The position numbers and the translations under genes are program-made. 64,000 nucleotides of DNA from Saccharothrix tamanrassetensis (GTDB lineage: Bacteria > Actinomycetota > Actinomycetes > Mycobacteriales > Pseudonocardiaceae): positions 124,001 through 188,000 of the forward strand of contig NZ_JACHJN010000006.1 in NCBI RefSeq assembly GCF_014203665.1, given 5' to 3'. Below are positions 28,087 to 36,587 of the stretch, piece after piece. The notes below the pieces were generated by a model, which ran no database searches, was not told where the DNA came from, and saw nothing but the letters and a program-made list of their open reading frames with translations. Numbering within the stretch: position 1 is the stretch's first letter; each line of letters starts with the position of its first letter.

Positions 28087-28102
28087 AGTGGTCTAGACCC
28101 AT
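28087..28102. promoter_or_regulatory. DasR-responsive element (dre) at the GH20 promoter
   Basis: AGTGGTCTAGACCCAT matches the Streptomyces dre consensus AGTGGTCTAGACCACT at 14 of 16 positions, including the palindromic core GGTCTAGACC. TTGACA, a perfect -35 hexamer, starts at its last base (28102-28107), so a bound GntR-family DasR would block the promoter. DasR releases DNA when glucosamine-6-phosphate accumulates, so the gene should respond to chitin-derived amino sugars. Confidence 0.85.
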
Positions 28103-28174
28103 TGACATGATCTCGCGCGGGTACGCACGCTGGACGCCAGCCGGTCGCCGCCTGCCCCCGGAGGAGGTCCAACG

Positions 28175-29959
28175 GTGAAACTCCAAGCAAGGGTGGCGCG
28201 CGCAATCGCCGTCCTGGTGTTGCTGCTCGGCGCCACCGTAGTGTGGAACGTCAGCTCGAACCCGATCGAGGCCGCGGCGGCCGAACCGCTCCGGAGCGTT
28301 GTCCCGGTACCGGTGTCCGTGCAGGCGGTGTCCGGTGCCGCGCACACGTTGAGCGCCACCACCAAGATCTACACCACTGCGGCGGCGCACAGCGTCGGCG
28401 ACTACCTGGCCGGCGTCCTCAGGCCGTCCACCGGCTACCCGTTCCCGGTCGAGGACACCACCGGGACACCGACCGACGGGATCGCGCTGCTGCTGGGTGG
28501 AGCGCCGTCGACGGTGGGGGAGCAGGGGTACCAGCTCAGCGTCACCACCGCCACCATCACGATCCGCGCGAACACGGCGGCCGGGCTGTTCGCGGGTGTC
28601 CAGACGTTGCGGCAGTTGTTGCCCGGCAGGGTGGACAGCCCGTCCCCGCAGACCGGACCGTGGACGGTGCCGGGCGCGAACATCACCGACCACCCCAGGT
28701 TCACCCACCGCGGGGCGATGCTCGACGTGGCACGGCACTTCCACCCCGTCGGCACGGTGAAGCGGTACATCGACCAGCTGGCCCTCTACAAGGTCAACTA
28801 CCTCCACCTGCACCTGACCGACGACCAGGGCTGGCGGATCGTGATCGACAGCTGGCCGAAGCTGGCCACGCACGGCGGCAGCACGCAGGTCGGCGGCGGA
28901 CCCGGCGGGTACTACACCAAGGCGCAGTACCAGGAGATCATCGCCCACGCGGCGTCCCGGCACATCACGGTCATCCCCGAGGTCGACCTGCCCGGCCACA
29001 CCAACGCGGCGCTGGCCTCGTACGCCGAGCTCAACTGCAACGGGGTCGCGCCCGGTCTGCGCACGGACATCGCGGTCGGCTACAGCTCGTTGTGCGTCGG
29101 CAAGGACGTCACGTACAAGTTCGTCGAGGACGTGATCCGCGAGATCGCCGCGCTCACCCCCGGCCCGTACTTCCACATCGGCGGTGACGAGGCCAGCGCC
29201 ACCACGGACCAGGACTACCAGACGTTCATGAACAAGGTCCTGCCGCTGGTCGCCAAGTACGGCAAGAAGCCCATGGGCTGGCACGAGTTCATCAAGACCA
29301 CCACGGACACCTCGGCCGTGCCGCAGTACTGGGGCACCACGACGTCCAACGCGGTCGTCCAGGCCGCCGCCGCGCGCGGCGCGAAGGTGCTGATGTCCCC
29401 GGCCAACAAGGCGTACCTGGACATGAAGTACAACTCCAGCACGCCGCTGGGCCTGTCCTGGGCCGGTTACATCGAGGTGCAGGACGCCTACAACTGGAAC
29501 CCGGGCACCCACCTCGGCGGCGTTCCCGAGTCGGCCGTCCGGGGCGTCGAGGCTCCGCTGTGGACGGAGACGATCGTGACGCCCGCTCACATCGACTTCA
29601 TGGCGTTCCCCCGTCTCGCGGTCATCGCGGAACTGGGCTGGTCGCCGTGGTCCACGCACAACTGGGACGCCTTCAAGGTCCGCCTGGGCGCACAGGCCCC
29701 GCGCTGGTCCGCTCTGGGCATCAACTTCTACCGTTCGGCCCAGGTCCCGTGGGACAACGGCGGAACCACCACGTCGAGTTCGACCACGACCACCACAACG
29801 ACCTCTGGCGTGCCGTCCGGCAACTGGGCACCATGGACCAGCTACCCGACCGAACAGACGGTCACCTACAACGGCGTCACCTACCGGTGCCGCCAACCGC
29901 ACACCTCGCAGCCGGGCTGGGAGCCGCCGAACGCACCGGCGCTCTGGCAGGCCGTGTAG
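28175..29959 (+). CDS. Secreted beta-N-acetylhexosaminidase (GH20) with C-terminal chitin-binding module
   Basis: 594 residues, starting at GTG 28175 after GGAGGAGG. A signal peptide (RAIAVLVLLLGATVVWNV) is followed by a GH20b N-terminal domain and the GH20 catalytic barrel. HLTDDQGWRI (about 215) and the catalytic pair in HIGGDEA (about 335) are complete. A Ser/Thr linker (TTTSSSTTTTTTTS) leads to a CBM5/12-type module with WAPWTSYPTEQTVTYNG and W-E-P-P at the end. The enzyme should release GlcNAc from chitobiose or chitin fragments outside the cell. The dre site upstream fits chitin-linked control. Confidence 0.95.
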   Translation: MKLQARVARAIAVLVLLLGATVVWNVSSNPIEAAAAEPLRSVVPVPVSVQAVSGAAHTLSATTKIYTTAAAHSVGDYLAGVLRPSTGYPFPVEDTTGTPTDGIALLLGGAPSTVGEQGYQLSVTTATITIRANTAAGLFAGVQTLRQLLPGRVDSPSPQTGPWTVPGANITDHPRFTHRGAMLDVARHFHPVGTVKRYIDQLALYKVNYLHLHLTDDQGWRIVIDSWPKLATHGGSTQVGGGPGGYYTKAQYQEIIAHAASRHITVIPEVDLPGHTNAALASYAELNCNGVAPGLRTDIAVGYSSLCVGKDVTYKFVEDVIREIAALTPGPYFHIGGDEASATTDQDYQTFMNKVLPLVAKYGKKPMGWHEFIKTTTDTSAVPQYWGTTTSNAVVQAAAARGAKVLMSPANKAYLDMKYNSSTPLGLSWAGYIEVQDAYNWNPGTHLGGVPESAVRGVEAPLWTETIVTPAHIDFMAFPRLAVIAELGWSPWSTHNWDAFKVRLGAQAPRWSALGINFYRSAQVPWDNGGTTTSSSTTTTTTTSGVPSGNWAPWTSYPTEQTVTYNGVTYRCRQPHTSQPGWEPPNAPALWQAV

Positions 29960-29977
29960 TCCGTGTAGCCCGACCGA

Positions 29978-30008
29978 GCCGGGAGGCGTGGCACCCACGC
30001 CTCCCGGC
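29978..30008 (+). terminator. Hairpin terminator after the GH20 gene
   Basis: GCCGGGAGGCGTGG and its exact complement form a 14-bp stem with a 3-nt loop, 18 nt after the GH20 stop codon and before the protease gene. Confidence 0.75.
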
Positions 30009-30030
30009 ACACCCGAGGAGGCACTCCCTG

Positions 30031-30729
30031 ATGCGTGCCCTACTGGTCACGGTGCTGATGCTGGTCGCACCCACGGCGACCGCCGACCCCGCGCCCTACA
30101 TCGTCGGCGGAGGCCCTGCCTCGCAGGCGTACTCCTTCGCCGCTTCCCTGCAGAACACCAGCGGCAGTCACCTCTGCGGCGCCGCCCTGGTCCGGCCCGG
30201 CTGGATCTTCACCGCCAAGCACTGCGTCGCCGGCACCGGCGCCACGAACCTCCGAGTCCGCGTCGGCTCGGCGAACCGGGCGTCCGGCGGCACCCTCGAA
30301 CTCGTGAGCCAGATCGTCCAGCACCCGAGCTCCGACGTAGCGCTGCTGCGCTTGCGCGCGCCCGTCACGCACCAGCCGATCCCCCTGGCGTCTTCGGTGC
30401 CGATCGGCTCCACCGTCCGCCTGCTCGGCTGGGGTCGCACCTGCGCCACCTGCACCGACCCGCTCCCCTTGGGGCTGCACGAGGTGGACGCTCCCGTCCT
30501 GCCGGACAGCCGCTGCGGCACCGGGGCGGCCGAACTCTGCATCGGCGGCAACGGCCGGGGGATCTGTCACGGTGACTCCGGCGGCCCGGCGATGCTGAAG
30601 GTCGGCACCGTCTGGCACCTGGCGGGCGCGGCGTCCCGGAGCTCCAGTCCCCAGTGCGGCCAAGGGCCCTCGATCTACTCCGACGCCTCGGCGCACCGGA
30701 CCTGGGTCACGAGCGTCGCAGGACTCTGA
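30031..30729 (+). CDS. Secreted trypsin-fold serine protease (S1A)
   Basis: 232 residues from ATG 30031 (GAGGAGG upstream). A signal peptide ends near TATAD; YIVGGG (about residue 22) is the activation site of S1A zymogens with almost no propeptide. The triad is complete: His in FTAKHCV (about 62), Asp in SSDVALLRL (about 103) and Ser in CHGDSGGPA (about 188). The residue at the base of the S1 pocket (chymotrypsin 189, six before the serine) is Gly in GICHGDSGG, not Asp, so Arg/Lys specificity is not expected. Four or more cysteines suggest disulphides. It may have its own promoter or read through from the GH20 gene. Confidence 0.9.
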   Translation: MRALLVTVLMLVAPTATADPAPYIVGGGPASQAYSFAASLQNTSGSHLCGAALVRPGWIFTAKHCVAGTGATNLRVRVGSANRASGGTLELVSQIVQHPSSDVALLRLRAPVTHQPIPLASSVPIGSTVRLLGWGRTCATCTDPLPLGLHEVDAPVLPDSRCGTGAAELCIGGNGRGICHGDSGGPAMLKVGTVWHLAGAASRSSSPQCGQGPSIYSDASAHRTWVTSVAGL

Positions 30730-30750
30730 CCGGAGGACCTCGGCCGCGTG

Positions 30751-30789
30751 GCACGTCCCGAACCGGGATCCGGTCTCGTTCGGGCGTGC
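30751..30789. terminator. Hairpin between convergent protease and NlpC/CHAP-like genes
   Basis: GCACGTCCCGAAC pairs with GTTCGGGCGTGC (one bulged T) across a 14-nt loop, in the gap between the two convergent stop codons. Confidence 0.55.
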
Positions 30790-30791
30790 GC

Positions 30792-31616
30792 TCAGCTGAT
30801 CCGGGCGGCGGACGTGGGGCGTTGCGCGACGGTGTAGGTGGCGGTGGACGATGTGTTCACGCTCCACCGGTAGCGGGTGAACTCGCCGGTCTCGTCGGAG
30901 GCGTAGAACATCATGTGGCCGGTGCCCGCGCCGTTGATCTTGGCGGTGGCGTTGAAGATCCGGCTGTCGGGGAAGGAGGAGTAGCTGCCGACGCCGTGCA
31001 GGCCGTGGGGTTCGGACGTGCAGTCCACGACCTCCACGGCGTACTGGGTTTCGCCGGGGAAGTTCAGGCTCGCCACCGGGGCCGCGTAGACGCCTCGCAG
31101 GGAGCGGACCATCACGATGTGGCCGGTGTTGGTGTCCTGGTCGTTGCGGTAGTCGACGGCGATGAGGTCGCCGGGCCTGAGGTCCGCCACCCGGCGCACG
31201 CGTCGGAAGTGCGGGATGCCGGAGCGCTCGAAGGCGGCCCGGTAGTCGCGGGCGAAGGGGCTGGACAGGCCGAAGTGCCTGCGGAAGAACTTCGACGTGG
31301 CCCAGCGGTAGGTGCGCTTGAGCACGGCGGTCTGGAACGAAGCGCACTGGCTCTGGTTGAACCACGTCGTCGCGTCGCCGGGGGAGCCCCAGGTCACCAC
31401 GTTGGGCTGGTCCGGGGTCTTGTAGGTGTTGTTGGCCAGCGGGCACGTGGGCAGCGACAGGTAGCCGATGAGCTGTTCGGCTTCGAGCAGGTGCGGGGCG
31501 GACGTGCGGTGCGGACCGGTCGCGTGGGCCTCGGCGAGCGCGGTCGTCCCGGGGGTCGCGGTGATGCCCACCGCGACGGCGGTCCCCCCGGAGGACGATC
31601 TGCGTGACCGGTCCAT
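30792..31616 (-). CDS. Secreted protein with probable cysteine-peptidase/amidase (NlpC/CHAP-like) domain
   Basis: 274 residues from ATG 31616, preceded by AAGGGGGAG. The N-terminus (MDRSRRSSSGGTAVAVGITA) looks like a short Sec signal peptide, though not a strong one. A probable catalytic Cys lies in FNQSQCASFQ near residue 88, and a His in NTGHIVMVRS near 165 after the strand DLRPGDLIAVDYRND, the spacing found in NlpC/P60 and CHAP amidases. A second Cys in VEVVDCTSEPHG could form a disulphide. The family is not certain; a cell-wall or peptide amidase is inferred. The ending is WSVNTSSTATYTVAQRP. Confidence 0.6.
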   Translation of the reverse strand: MDRSRRSSSGGTAVAVGITATPGTTALAEAHATGPHRTSAPHLLEAEQLIGYLSLPTCPLANNTYKTPDQPNVVTWGSPGDATTWFNQSQCASFQTAVLKRTYRWATSKFFRRHFGLSSPFARDYRAAFERSGIPHFRRVRRVADLRPGDLIAVDYRNDQDTNTGHIVMVRSLRGVYAAPVASLNFPGETQYAVEVVDCTSEPHGLHGVGSYSSFPDSRIFNATAKINGAGTGHMMFYASDETGEFTRYRWSVNTSSTATYTVAQRPTSAARIS

Positions 31617-31685
31617 CGTGCGACTCCCCCTTCGGTACGGGCCCGCACACCGTAGTCGAAAGGGCTCTGCCGCACGTGGTTCCCG

Positions 31686-31922
31686 TCAGCGCACGTAGAC
31701 CAGGAGCAGGGTGGTCAGCACGGTGCAGGCGGCGAGCATGGTGGCGATCCCGGTCATGGCCGCGCCCGCCGACACGAGCACGCGGGTCATCAGGCCGAGC
31801 ACCCGGCGCAGCAGCCTGACCAGACCGAGGAGCAGCGCCATCGCGCCCATCAGGATGACGACCACCAGCGGCGTCCACTCGGTGGTCTCGGACGATTGAG
31901 CTAAAGCGGCGAGCGTGTTCAT
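31686..31922 (-). CDS. Small two-helix membrane protein
   Basis: 78 residues with two strong hydrophobic helices, WTPLVVVILMGAMALLLGLV at about 16-35 and AMTGIATMLAACTVLTTLLL at about 55-75, separated by the basic loop RLLRRVLGLMTR. No domain is recognised. It is transcribed away from the XRE regulator across a 198-nt gap that carries a shared operator-like sequence near both starts, so it is probably controlled by that regulator and part of its system. Confidence 0.65.
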   Translation of the reverse strand: MNTLAALAQSSETTEWTPLVVVILMGAMALLLGLVRLLRRVLGLMTRVLVSAGAAMTGIATMLAACTVLTTLLLVYVR

Positions 31923-31950
31923 GGCAACCCCCGGATGGCTTCCTGGGTGA

Positions 31951-32109
31951 ACTTCACTTAGCTCACTGAAGTTGAATGAACCTCAGCAAGGTTCAGAGTA
32001 AGTCGCCTGTATATGCCTGACAAGGGGCACCCGGCGGGTATCGGGTCGAGACTTGTGACCGACTTCGTGTATGTTGCCCTCTTCAGCTTGTATGCTGAAG
32101 TTAACTGAA
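31951..32109. promoter_or_regulatory. Duplicated operator motifs in the divergent promoter of the XRE/glycosyltransferase module
   Basis: CTGAAGTTGAATGAA (31966-31980) and CTGAAGTTAACTGAA (32095-32109) agree at 13 of 15 bases. Each belongs to a dyad: ACTTCA-N10-TGAAGT at 31951-31972, and the perfect CTTCAGC-N6-GCTGAAG at 32081-32100, whose spacer and right arm contain a -10-like TATGCT. The region is AT-rich compared with its flanks. Autoregulation by the XRE protein encoded at 32121 is the simplest reading. Confidence 0.6.
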
Positions 32110-32120
32110 GGGCGCGGGAC

Positions 32121-33215
32121 GTGGTCGGAACGGGTGACTCCTTTGCGCTGGCGCACCGCCTGCGGGCGCTGCGCGAAGAGCACTGGCCGGACTTGCTGAT
32201 CACGCAGAGCGATCTCGCCGCCGCGTTCAGCACCGAGAAGCCGGCGAGCGTGCCCCTGCTGTCGTCCTGGGAGAGCCGCACGCACCCGAAGGTGCCGCCG
32301 CTGAGCAGGCTCGCCGCGTACGCCACGTTCTTCGCGACCAGGCGCTCGGTGGCCCGCAAGCCCTACCGGCTGCTGCCGCTGGACGAACTGACCCCGGACG
32401 AGCTCCGGCACCGCGAAGACCTGCTCGCCGAACTCACCGCGCTGCGCGAAGCCGAACAGCTCGACGCGGGCACGGTGTCCGACGTGGACCGCAACGGCCG
32501 TCGCGACTTCTGGTACTTCCCGGACCGCAACAACATCACCATCGTGGTCGCGCAGCTGCCCAAGTCGATGCGCGACGAGATGCCGTACGCGGACCCGACG
32601 CAGCCGGACTACATCGAGCTGTACACCTACGCGGACCTGGACGCGCTGATCGAGCTGCACGGCCACATCCGCGCGCTCAACCCGCGCAGCCGGGTGGCGT
32701 TCCGGATCGCCTCCGAACTCGCGCCGGACGACTACACGTCGCACCTGGTGCTGCTCGGCGGCGTCGACTGGAACGTGGTCACCCGCGAGCTGTTGGACCG
32801 GGTCGACCTGCCGGTCAGCCAGGTCGCCCGGCACGACGAGTCCGAATCGGGCGGGTTCGTCGTCGGGAAGGGGGACGCCAAGCGCATCCTCGCGCCCAAG
32901 CTGGCCCGCCACGGCGAGCGCGAGGTGCTCCTGGAGGACATCGCGCACTTCTACCGCGGGCCGAACCCGTTCAACCACAAGCGGACGGTCACGATCTGCA
33001 ACGGCATGTACGGCCGGGGAACCCTCGGCGCGGTGCGTGCGCTCACCGACGAGCGGTTCCGCGACCGCAACGCGGAGTACCTCCGGCGCACCTTCGCGGG
33101 GATGGACGCCTACAGCGTGCTGACCAAGGTCTCGGTGGTGAACGGGCAGGTGGTCACACCGGACTGGAACCTGCCCGAGTCCCGACTCTACGAATGGCCG
33201 GAGGGCCAGGGTTGA
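32121..33215 (+). CDS. XRE-type regulator with uncharacterised C-terminal sensor domain
   Basis: 364 residues from GTG 32121 (GAAGGG upstream). Residues 8-75 form a helix-turn-helix (ALREEHWPDLLITQSDLAAA, SVPLLSSWESR) of XRE type. From about residue 118 there is a second domain that I cannot assign: DFWYFPDRNNITIVVAQLP, ELYTYADLDALIELHGHIRA, SHLVLLGGVDWNVVTREL, FYRGPNPFNHKRTVTICNG and a closing LPESRLYEW. The alternating hydrophobic strands and GG turns suggest a Rossmann-like nucleotide- or ligand-binding fold (inference). Its stop overlaps the next start as TTGA, so it is translationally coupled to the glycosyltransferase-like gene. Confidence 0.75.
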   Translation: MVGTGDSFALAHRLRALREEHWPDLLITQSDLAAAFSTEKPASVPLLSSWESRTHPKVPPLSRLAAYATFFATRRSVARKPYRLLPLDELTPDELRHREDLLAELTALREAEQLDAGTVSDVDRNGRRDFWYFPDRNNITIVVAQLPKSMRDEMPYADPTQPDYIELYTYADLDALIELHGHIRALNPRSRVAFRIASELAPDDYTSHLVLLGGVDWNVVTRELLDRVDLPVSQVARHDESESGGFVVGKGDAKRILAPKLARHGEREVLLEDIAHFYRGPNPFNHKRTVTICNGMYGRGTLGAVRALTDERFRDRNAEYLRRTFAGMDAYSVLTKVSVVNGQVVTPDWNLPESRLYEWPEGQG

Positions 33216-34351
33216 ACGCCATCGCGCCGGTGACCGTCGAGCACCACGAGTCACACGGCGGCCTGTTGACCGCCGTCGACACCGCGAGGTGCTCCACGGC
33301 ACGGGTCGACGCCATCATCGTGCCGACCAACCGGCCCACGCCGTTCCTGACCGAGGCCGTGGCGCTGGCCCGGACGCTGGGGTGCACGCTGGTCGTGCTG
33401 TGCAGCGGGTCGGCGTCGGTCGCCGGGACGGTCGCCCTCGCGTCCCGCGTCGACCTGGTCGCGGTGGACGTGGACCGCCTGCCGCCCCGCGTGCTGCCCG
33501 GCTCCGCCACCGCGGAACTGCTGCGCGGCACCGACTTCGACCGCCGCACCGACACCAGCCTCAAGCGCAACCTCGGCCTGGTCATCGCCCGGCTGATGGA
33601 CTGGGAGCACGTGGCGTTCCTGGACGACGACATCACCGTGCCCACCCCGGGCGACCTGGAGGTCGCGGCGGGGATGCTGTCGTCGTCCATCGCGGCCGTC
33701 GGGCTGGCGGTGGGCGGGTTCCCGGACAACTCGGTGGTCTGCCACGCCCACCGCGAGACCGGCGGGGACCAGGGCACGTTCATCGGCGGTGGGGCGCTGG
33801 TGGTCGGGCGGGAGTCGACCGAGTCGTTCTTCCCGACGATCTACAACGAGGACTGGTTCTTCCTGCTGGACGACTTCGGCCTGCGCGGGTCGGCGGTCAC
33901 CGGGCGGGTGATCCAGAAGCCCTACGACCCCTTCGCCGGTGATGCGCGGGCCCAGGTGGAGGAGTTCGGGGACTGCCTCGCCGAGGGCGTGTTCGCGCTG
34001 CTGGACGAGGGTCGGTACGCCGAGGTCCGCGCGGTGGGGTACTGGGAGGAGTTCCTGGCCGGGCGGCTCGCGCTGATCGACGGCATCCTCGGCAAGGTGC
34101 GCGACGGGGTGCGGGGCGAGGAGGAGGCGCACCGGATGGAGATGGCGCTGCTGGGGGCGCGGAAGCGGTGCGCGGCCATCCGACCCCGGTTCTGCGTGGA
34201 CTACCTGGACGCGCTGGCGGTGGACCGGCGGCGGTGGGCGCGGTTCGTGCGGCGGATCGGTGGGCGGCACGCCTGGCGGATCTCCGACGCCCAGCACGCG
34301 CTGGACGTCCTGCGGTTGACCGACTGCGCGGTCCACGTGCCTCGCGGGTGA
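33212..34351 (+). CDS. GT-A fold glycosyltransferase-like protein coupled to the XRE regulator
   Basis: 379 residues from TTG 33212, chosen because GGAGGG lies 6 nt upstream and TTGA overlaps the preceding stop; ATG 33194 has no ribosome site. The N-terminal half looks like a GT-A Rossmann domain: ARVDAIIVPTNRPTPFLTEA, then SLKRNLGLVIARLMDWEHVA followed by the DxD-type metal site FLDDDITVP (about residue 136). YNEDWFFLLDD near 210 could hold the acceptor-side acid. The C-terminal 130 residues are helical and basic. No membrane segment is seen, so it should act on a cytoplasmic acceptor. The sugar and acceptor are unknown. Confidence 0.7.
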   Translation: MNAIAPVTVEHHESHGGLLTAVDTARCSTARVDAIIVPTNRPTPFLTEAVALARTLGCTLVVLCSGSASVAGTVALASRVDLVAVDVDRLPPRVLPGSATAELLRGTDFDRRTDTSLKRNLGLVIARLMDWEHVAFLDDDITVPTPGDLEVAAGMLSSSIAAVGLAVGGFPDNSVVCHAHRETGGDQGTFIGGGALVVGRESTESFFPTIYNEDWFFLLDDFGLRGSAVTGRVIQKPYDPFAGDARAQVEEFGDCLAEGVFALLDEGRYAEVRAVGYWEEFLAGRLALIDGILGKVRDGVRGEEEAHRMEMALLGARKRCAAIRPRFCVDYLDALAVDRRRWARFVRRIGGRHAWRISDAQHALDVLRLTDCAVHVPRG

Positions 34352-34452
34352 ACCTCGGGCGGGTCCTCCCATGTGGCGGAACGCTCAACCCTGGCCGGCC
34401 GGCGGCGATTACGCTCGGCAAGCCGGGTACGAGCGAGCGTGGAGGCGGTCGG

Positions 34453-35577
34453 ATGACGAGCACCGATGGTCGGCAGAAGTGGCTGACCGTCGCCGACGAG
34501 GTGGCCGCCGGGCTGCGGGTGGACGCCGCCGAGCGGGACCGGGCCGGGGCCGAGCCGGTGGCCGAGGTGGCGGCGTTGCGGCGGTCCGGGTTGCTGACGA
34601 TCACCGACTGGGGCACCCGGCAGGCCGTCACCAGGGTCGTCGCGGCGGCGGACGCCAACGTCGGGCACCTGCTCGGGTACCACTACCTCCAGGTGTGGCG
34701 GCAGGGGCTGTTCGACGGTCCGGTCGTCGAGGAGGACGACAACCTGTTCTGGGCCGGCGTCAGCAACCCGTTGGACGCCGCGCTCCGGCTCCGGCCGGTC
34801 GACGGCGGGTTCGAGGTGAGCGGGCGGAAGACGTTCGCGACGGGCGCGTCGGTGGCCGATCGGCTGGTCGTCAGCGCCACGCGCACCGACACCGGCCAGA
34901 AGGTCACGTTCACGGTCGACGCCCGTGCCGACGGCATCGCGTATGCCGGTGACTGGGACAACATCGGGCAACGCCTCACCGCCAGCGGCGGGGTCGTGTT
35001 CGCGGACGTGTTCGTGCCCGCCGGACGGGTCCTGGGCACGCACGACGAGACCAGCCCCCGCCAGTCGCTGGCCGCCATCGGGTTCCAGCTCGTGCTGGCC
35101 CAGGTCTACGTGGCGCTGGCCGAGGGCGCGCTCGCCGAAGCCGCCCAGTACACCCGCAACACCACCCGCCCGTGGTTCCTGTCCGGCGTCGACTCGGCCA
35201 CCGCCGACCCGTACATCCTGGCCACCTACGGCGAACTGGTCTCCGACGTGGAAGCCGCCGGCCTGCTGGCCGACCACGCCGCCACCGCGCTGGGCGAGGC
35301 GAGCGAGCGGGGCGCCGACCTGACCGTCGAGCAGCGCGCCGCGACCGCCGCGCTGATCTCGTCCGCCAAGGTCGTCGCCACGAGAGTCGCCAACCAGACC
35401 ACCGGCAAGGTGTTCGAGCTGTGCGGGGCCCGCGCGACCGCCGCCGGCTACGCGTTCGACCGGTTCTGGCGCAACGCCCGCACGCTCACCCTGCACGACC
35501 CCGTGTCGTACAAGGCCCGCGAGGTCGGCGCGTACTTCCTGACCGGCGAGCGCGCACCGTTCACCGGGTACAGCTGA
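34453..35577 (+). CDS. Acyl-CoA-dehydrogenase-fold flavoprotein, DszC/SfnB-like
   Basis: 374 residues from ATG 34453 with GTGGAGG upstream. The acyl-CoA dehydrogenase fold is clear (VSGRKTFATGASVADRLVVS near 125, LSSAKVVATRVANQTTGKVFE-like helix near 315), and GDWDNIGQRLTASGGVVFAD near 165 is the version typical of flavin-dependent monooxygenases such as DszC, SfnB and related sulfur-compound enzymes rather than true acyl-CoA dehydrogenases. The catalytic glutamate of dehydrogenases is not evident. Its stop overlaps the mtnA start (TGATG), placing it first in the methionine-salvage operon. A role in a sulfur-compound oxidation is inferred from that context; the reductase partner is not in the window. 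Confidence 0.75.
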   Translation: MTSTDGRQKWLTVADEVAAGLRVDAAERDRAGAEPVAEVAALRRSGLLTITDWGTRQAVTRVVAAADANVGHLLGYHYLQVWRQGLFDGPVVEEDDNLFWAGVSNPLDAALRLRPVDGGFEVSGRKTFATGASVADRLVVSATRTDTGQKVTFTVDARADGIAYAGDWDNIGQRLTASGGVVFADVFVPAGRVLGTHDETSPRQSLAAIGFQLVLAQVYVALAEGALAEAAQYTRNTTRPWFLSGVDSATADPYILATYGELVSDVEAAGLLADHAATALGEASERGADLTVEQRAATAALISSAKVVATRVANQTTGKVFELCGARATAAGYAFDRFWRNARTLTLHDPVSYKAREVGAYFLTGERAPFTGYS

Positions 35578-36587
35578 TGGAACCGGTCCTCGCGCACAGC
35601 GTCCGGCTCGCCGACGACGGCGTGCACATCCTGGACCGGCGGAACTTCCCGTTCGAGCGGACCTGGGTGCGCTGCGCGACGGTCGCCGAGGTCGCGAAGG
35701 CCATCGAGGACATGGTCACCCAGTCCTCCGGCCCGTACTTCGCGGCGCTGTGGGGGATGGTGCTCGCCGCCCGGGAAGCCCGCGGCCTGCCCGCCGCCGA
35801 GGGCCGGGCCTACCTGGACCGGGCGGGCCGACTGCTGGTCGAGACCCGGCGCACCAACAACCACCTGCGCAAGGCGGTCGCGGCCGTGCTGGCCGGGGTG
35901 GACGCCTCCGACGACCTGGAAGCGGGCGCGCTGGCGGGTGCGCGGGCCGGTGACGAGCGGTACCGCAGCCGGAGCCGGGCGCTGGGCGGGCACACGGCCG
36001 TGCTGCTGCCCGACGAGGGCACGGTGCTGACGCACTGCTGGGCCGACCTGTACCTGACCGAGACCGTCAAGGCGGCGAACGCGCTGGGCAAGCGCTTGCG
36101 GTTCTTCTGCACGGAGACCCGCCCGTACCTCCAGGGCGCCCGGCTGACCGCCGGGACGTTGGCCGAGATGGGCGTGGACACCACGGTCATCACCGACGGC
36201 ATGGGCGCGGCGGCGTTCAGCTCCGGCGAGGTCGACGTGCTGCTGACCGCCGCCGACCGGGTCACCATGGACGGGCACGTGGTGAACAAGGTCGGCACGC
36301 TCGGGCTCGCGGTGGCCGCGTCCGCGTTCGCGGTGCCGTTCCTGGCCATGGTGCAGGCCCCGGACCGGCTCGCGCCCACCGCCGCCGACGTGCCGATCGA
36401 GTTCCGGCCCGGCGACGACGTGCTGCACACGCTGGGCAGGCGCACCGCCGGCGACGGGGTGAAGGGCTGGTACCCGGCGTTCGACGTGACGCCGCCCCGG
36501 TTCGTGTCGTCGGTGGTGACGGACCGGGGCGCGTACGCTCCCGACCGCCTGTCCGAGTACTACAACGGCGAGGAAGTCCATGACTGA
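35577..36587 (+). CDS. mtnA: S-methyl-5-thioribose-1-phosphate isomerase
   Basis: 336 residues; ATG 35577 overlaps the stop of the flavoprotein gene. The family block ETRPYLQGARLTAGTLAEMG (about 180) is present, with the catalytic Cys in VLTHCWADL (about 153) and the Asp in TAADRVTMDGHVVNKVGT (about 228). The enzyme turns methylthioribose-1-phosphate into methylthioribulose-1-phosphate, the first shared step of the methionine salvage pathway, in the cytoplasm. The next gene overlaps by 8 nt. No mtnK kinase or mtnP phosphorylase gene is in the window, so the entry step is encoded elsewhere. Confidence 0.93.
   Translation: MEPVLAHSVRLADDGVHILDRRNFPFERTWVRCATVAEVAKAIEDMVTQSSGPYFAALWGMVLAAREARGLPAAEGRAYLDRAGRLLVETRRTNNHLRKAVAAVLAGVDASDDLEAGALAGARAGDERYRSRSRALGGHTAVLLPDEGTVLTHCWADLYLTETVKAANALGKRLRFFCTETRPYLQGARLTAGTLAEMGVDTTVITDGMGAAAFSSGEVDVLLTAADRVTMDGHVVNKVGTLGLAVAASAFAVPFLAMVQAPDRLAPTAADVPIEFRPGDDVLHTLGRRTAGDGVKGWYPAFDVTPPRFVSSVVTDRGAYAPDRLSEYYNGEEVHD

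Noticed and set aside
34352..34452. Possible SAM riboswitch before the methionine-salvage operon
   Set aside because: None of the conserved SAM-I or SAM-IV core sequences is present; only a 7-bp hairpin (ACGCTCG/CGAGCGT) is seen, too little for a riboswitch call.
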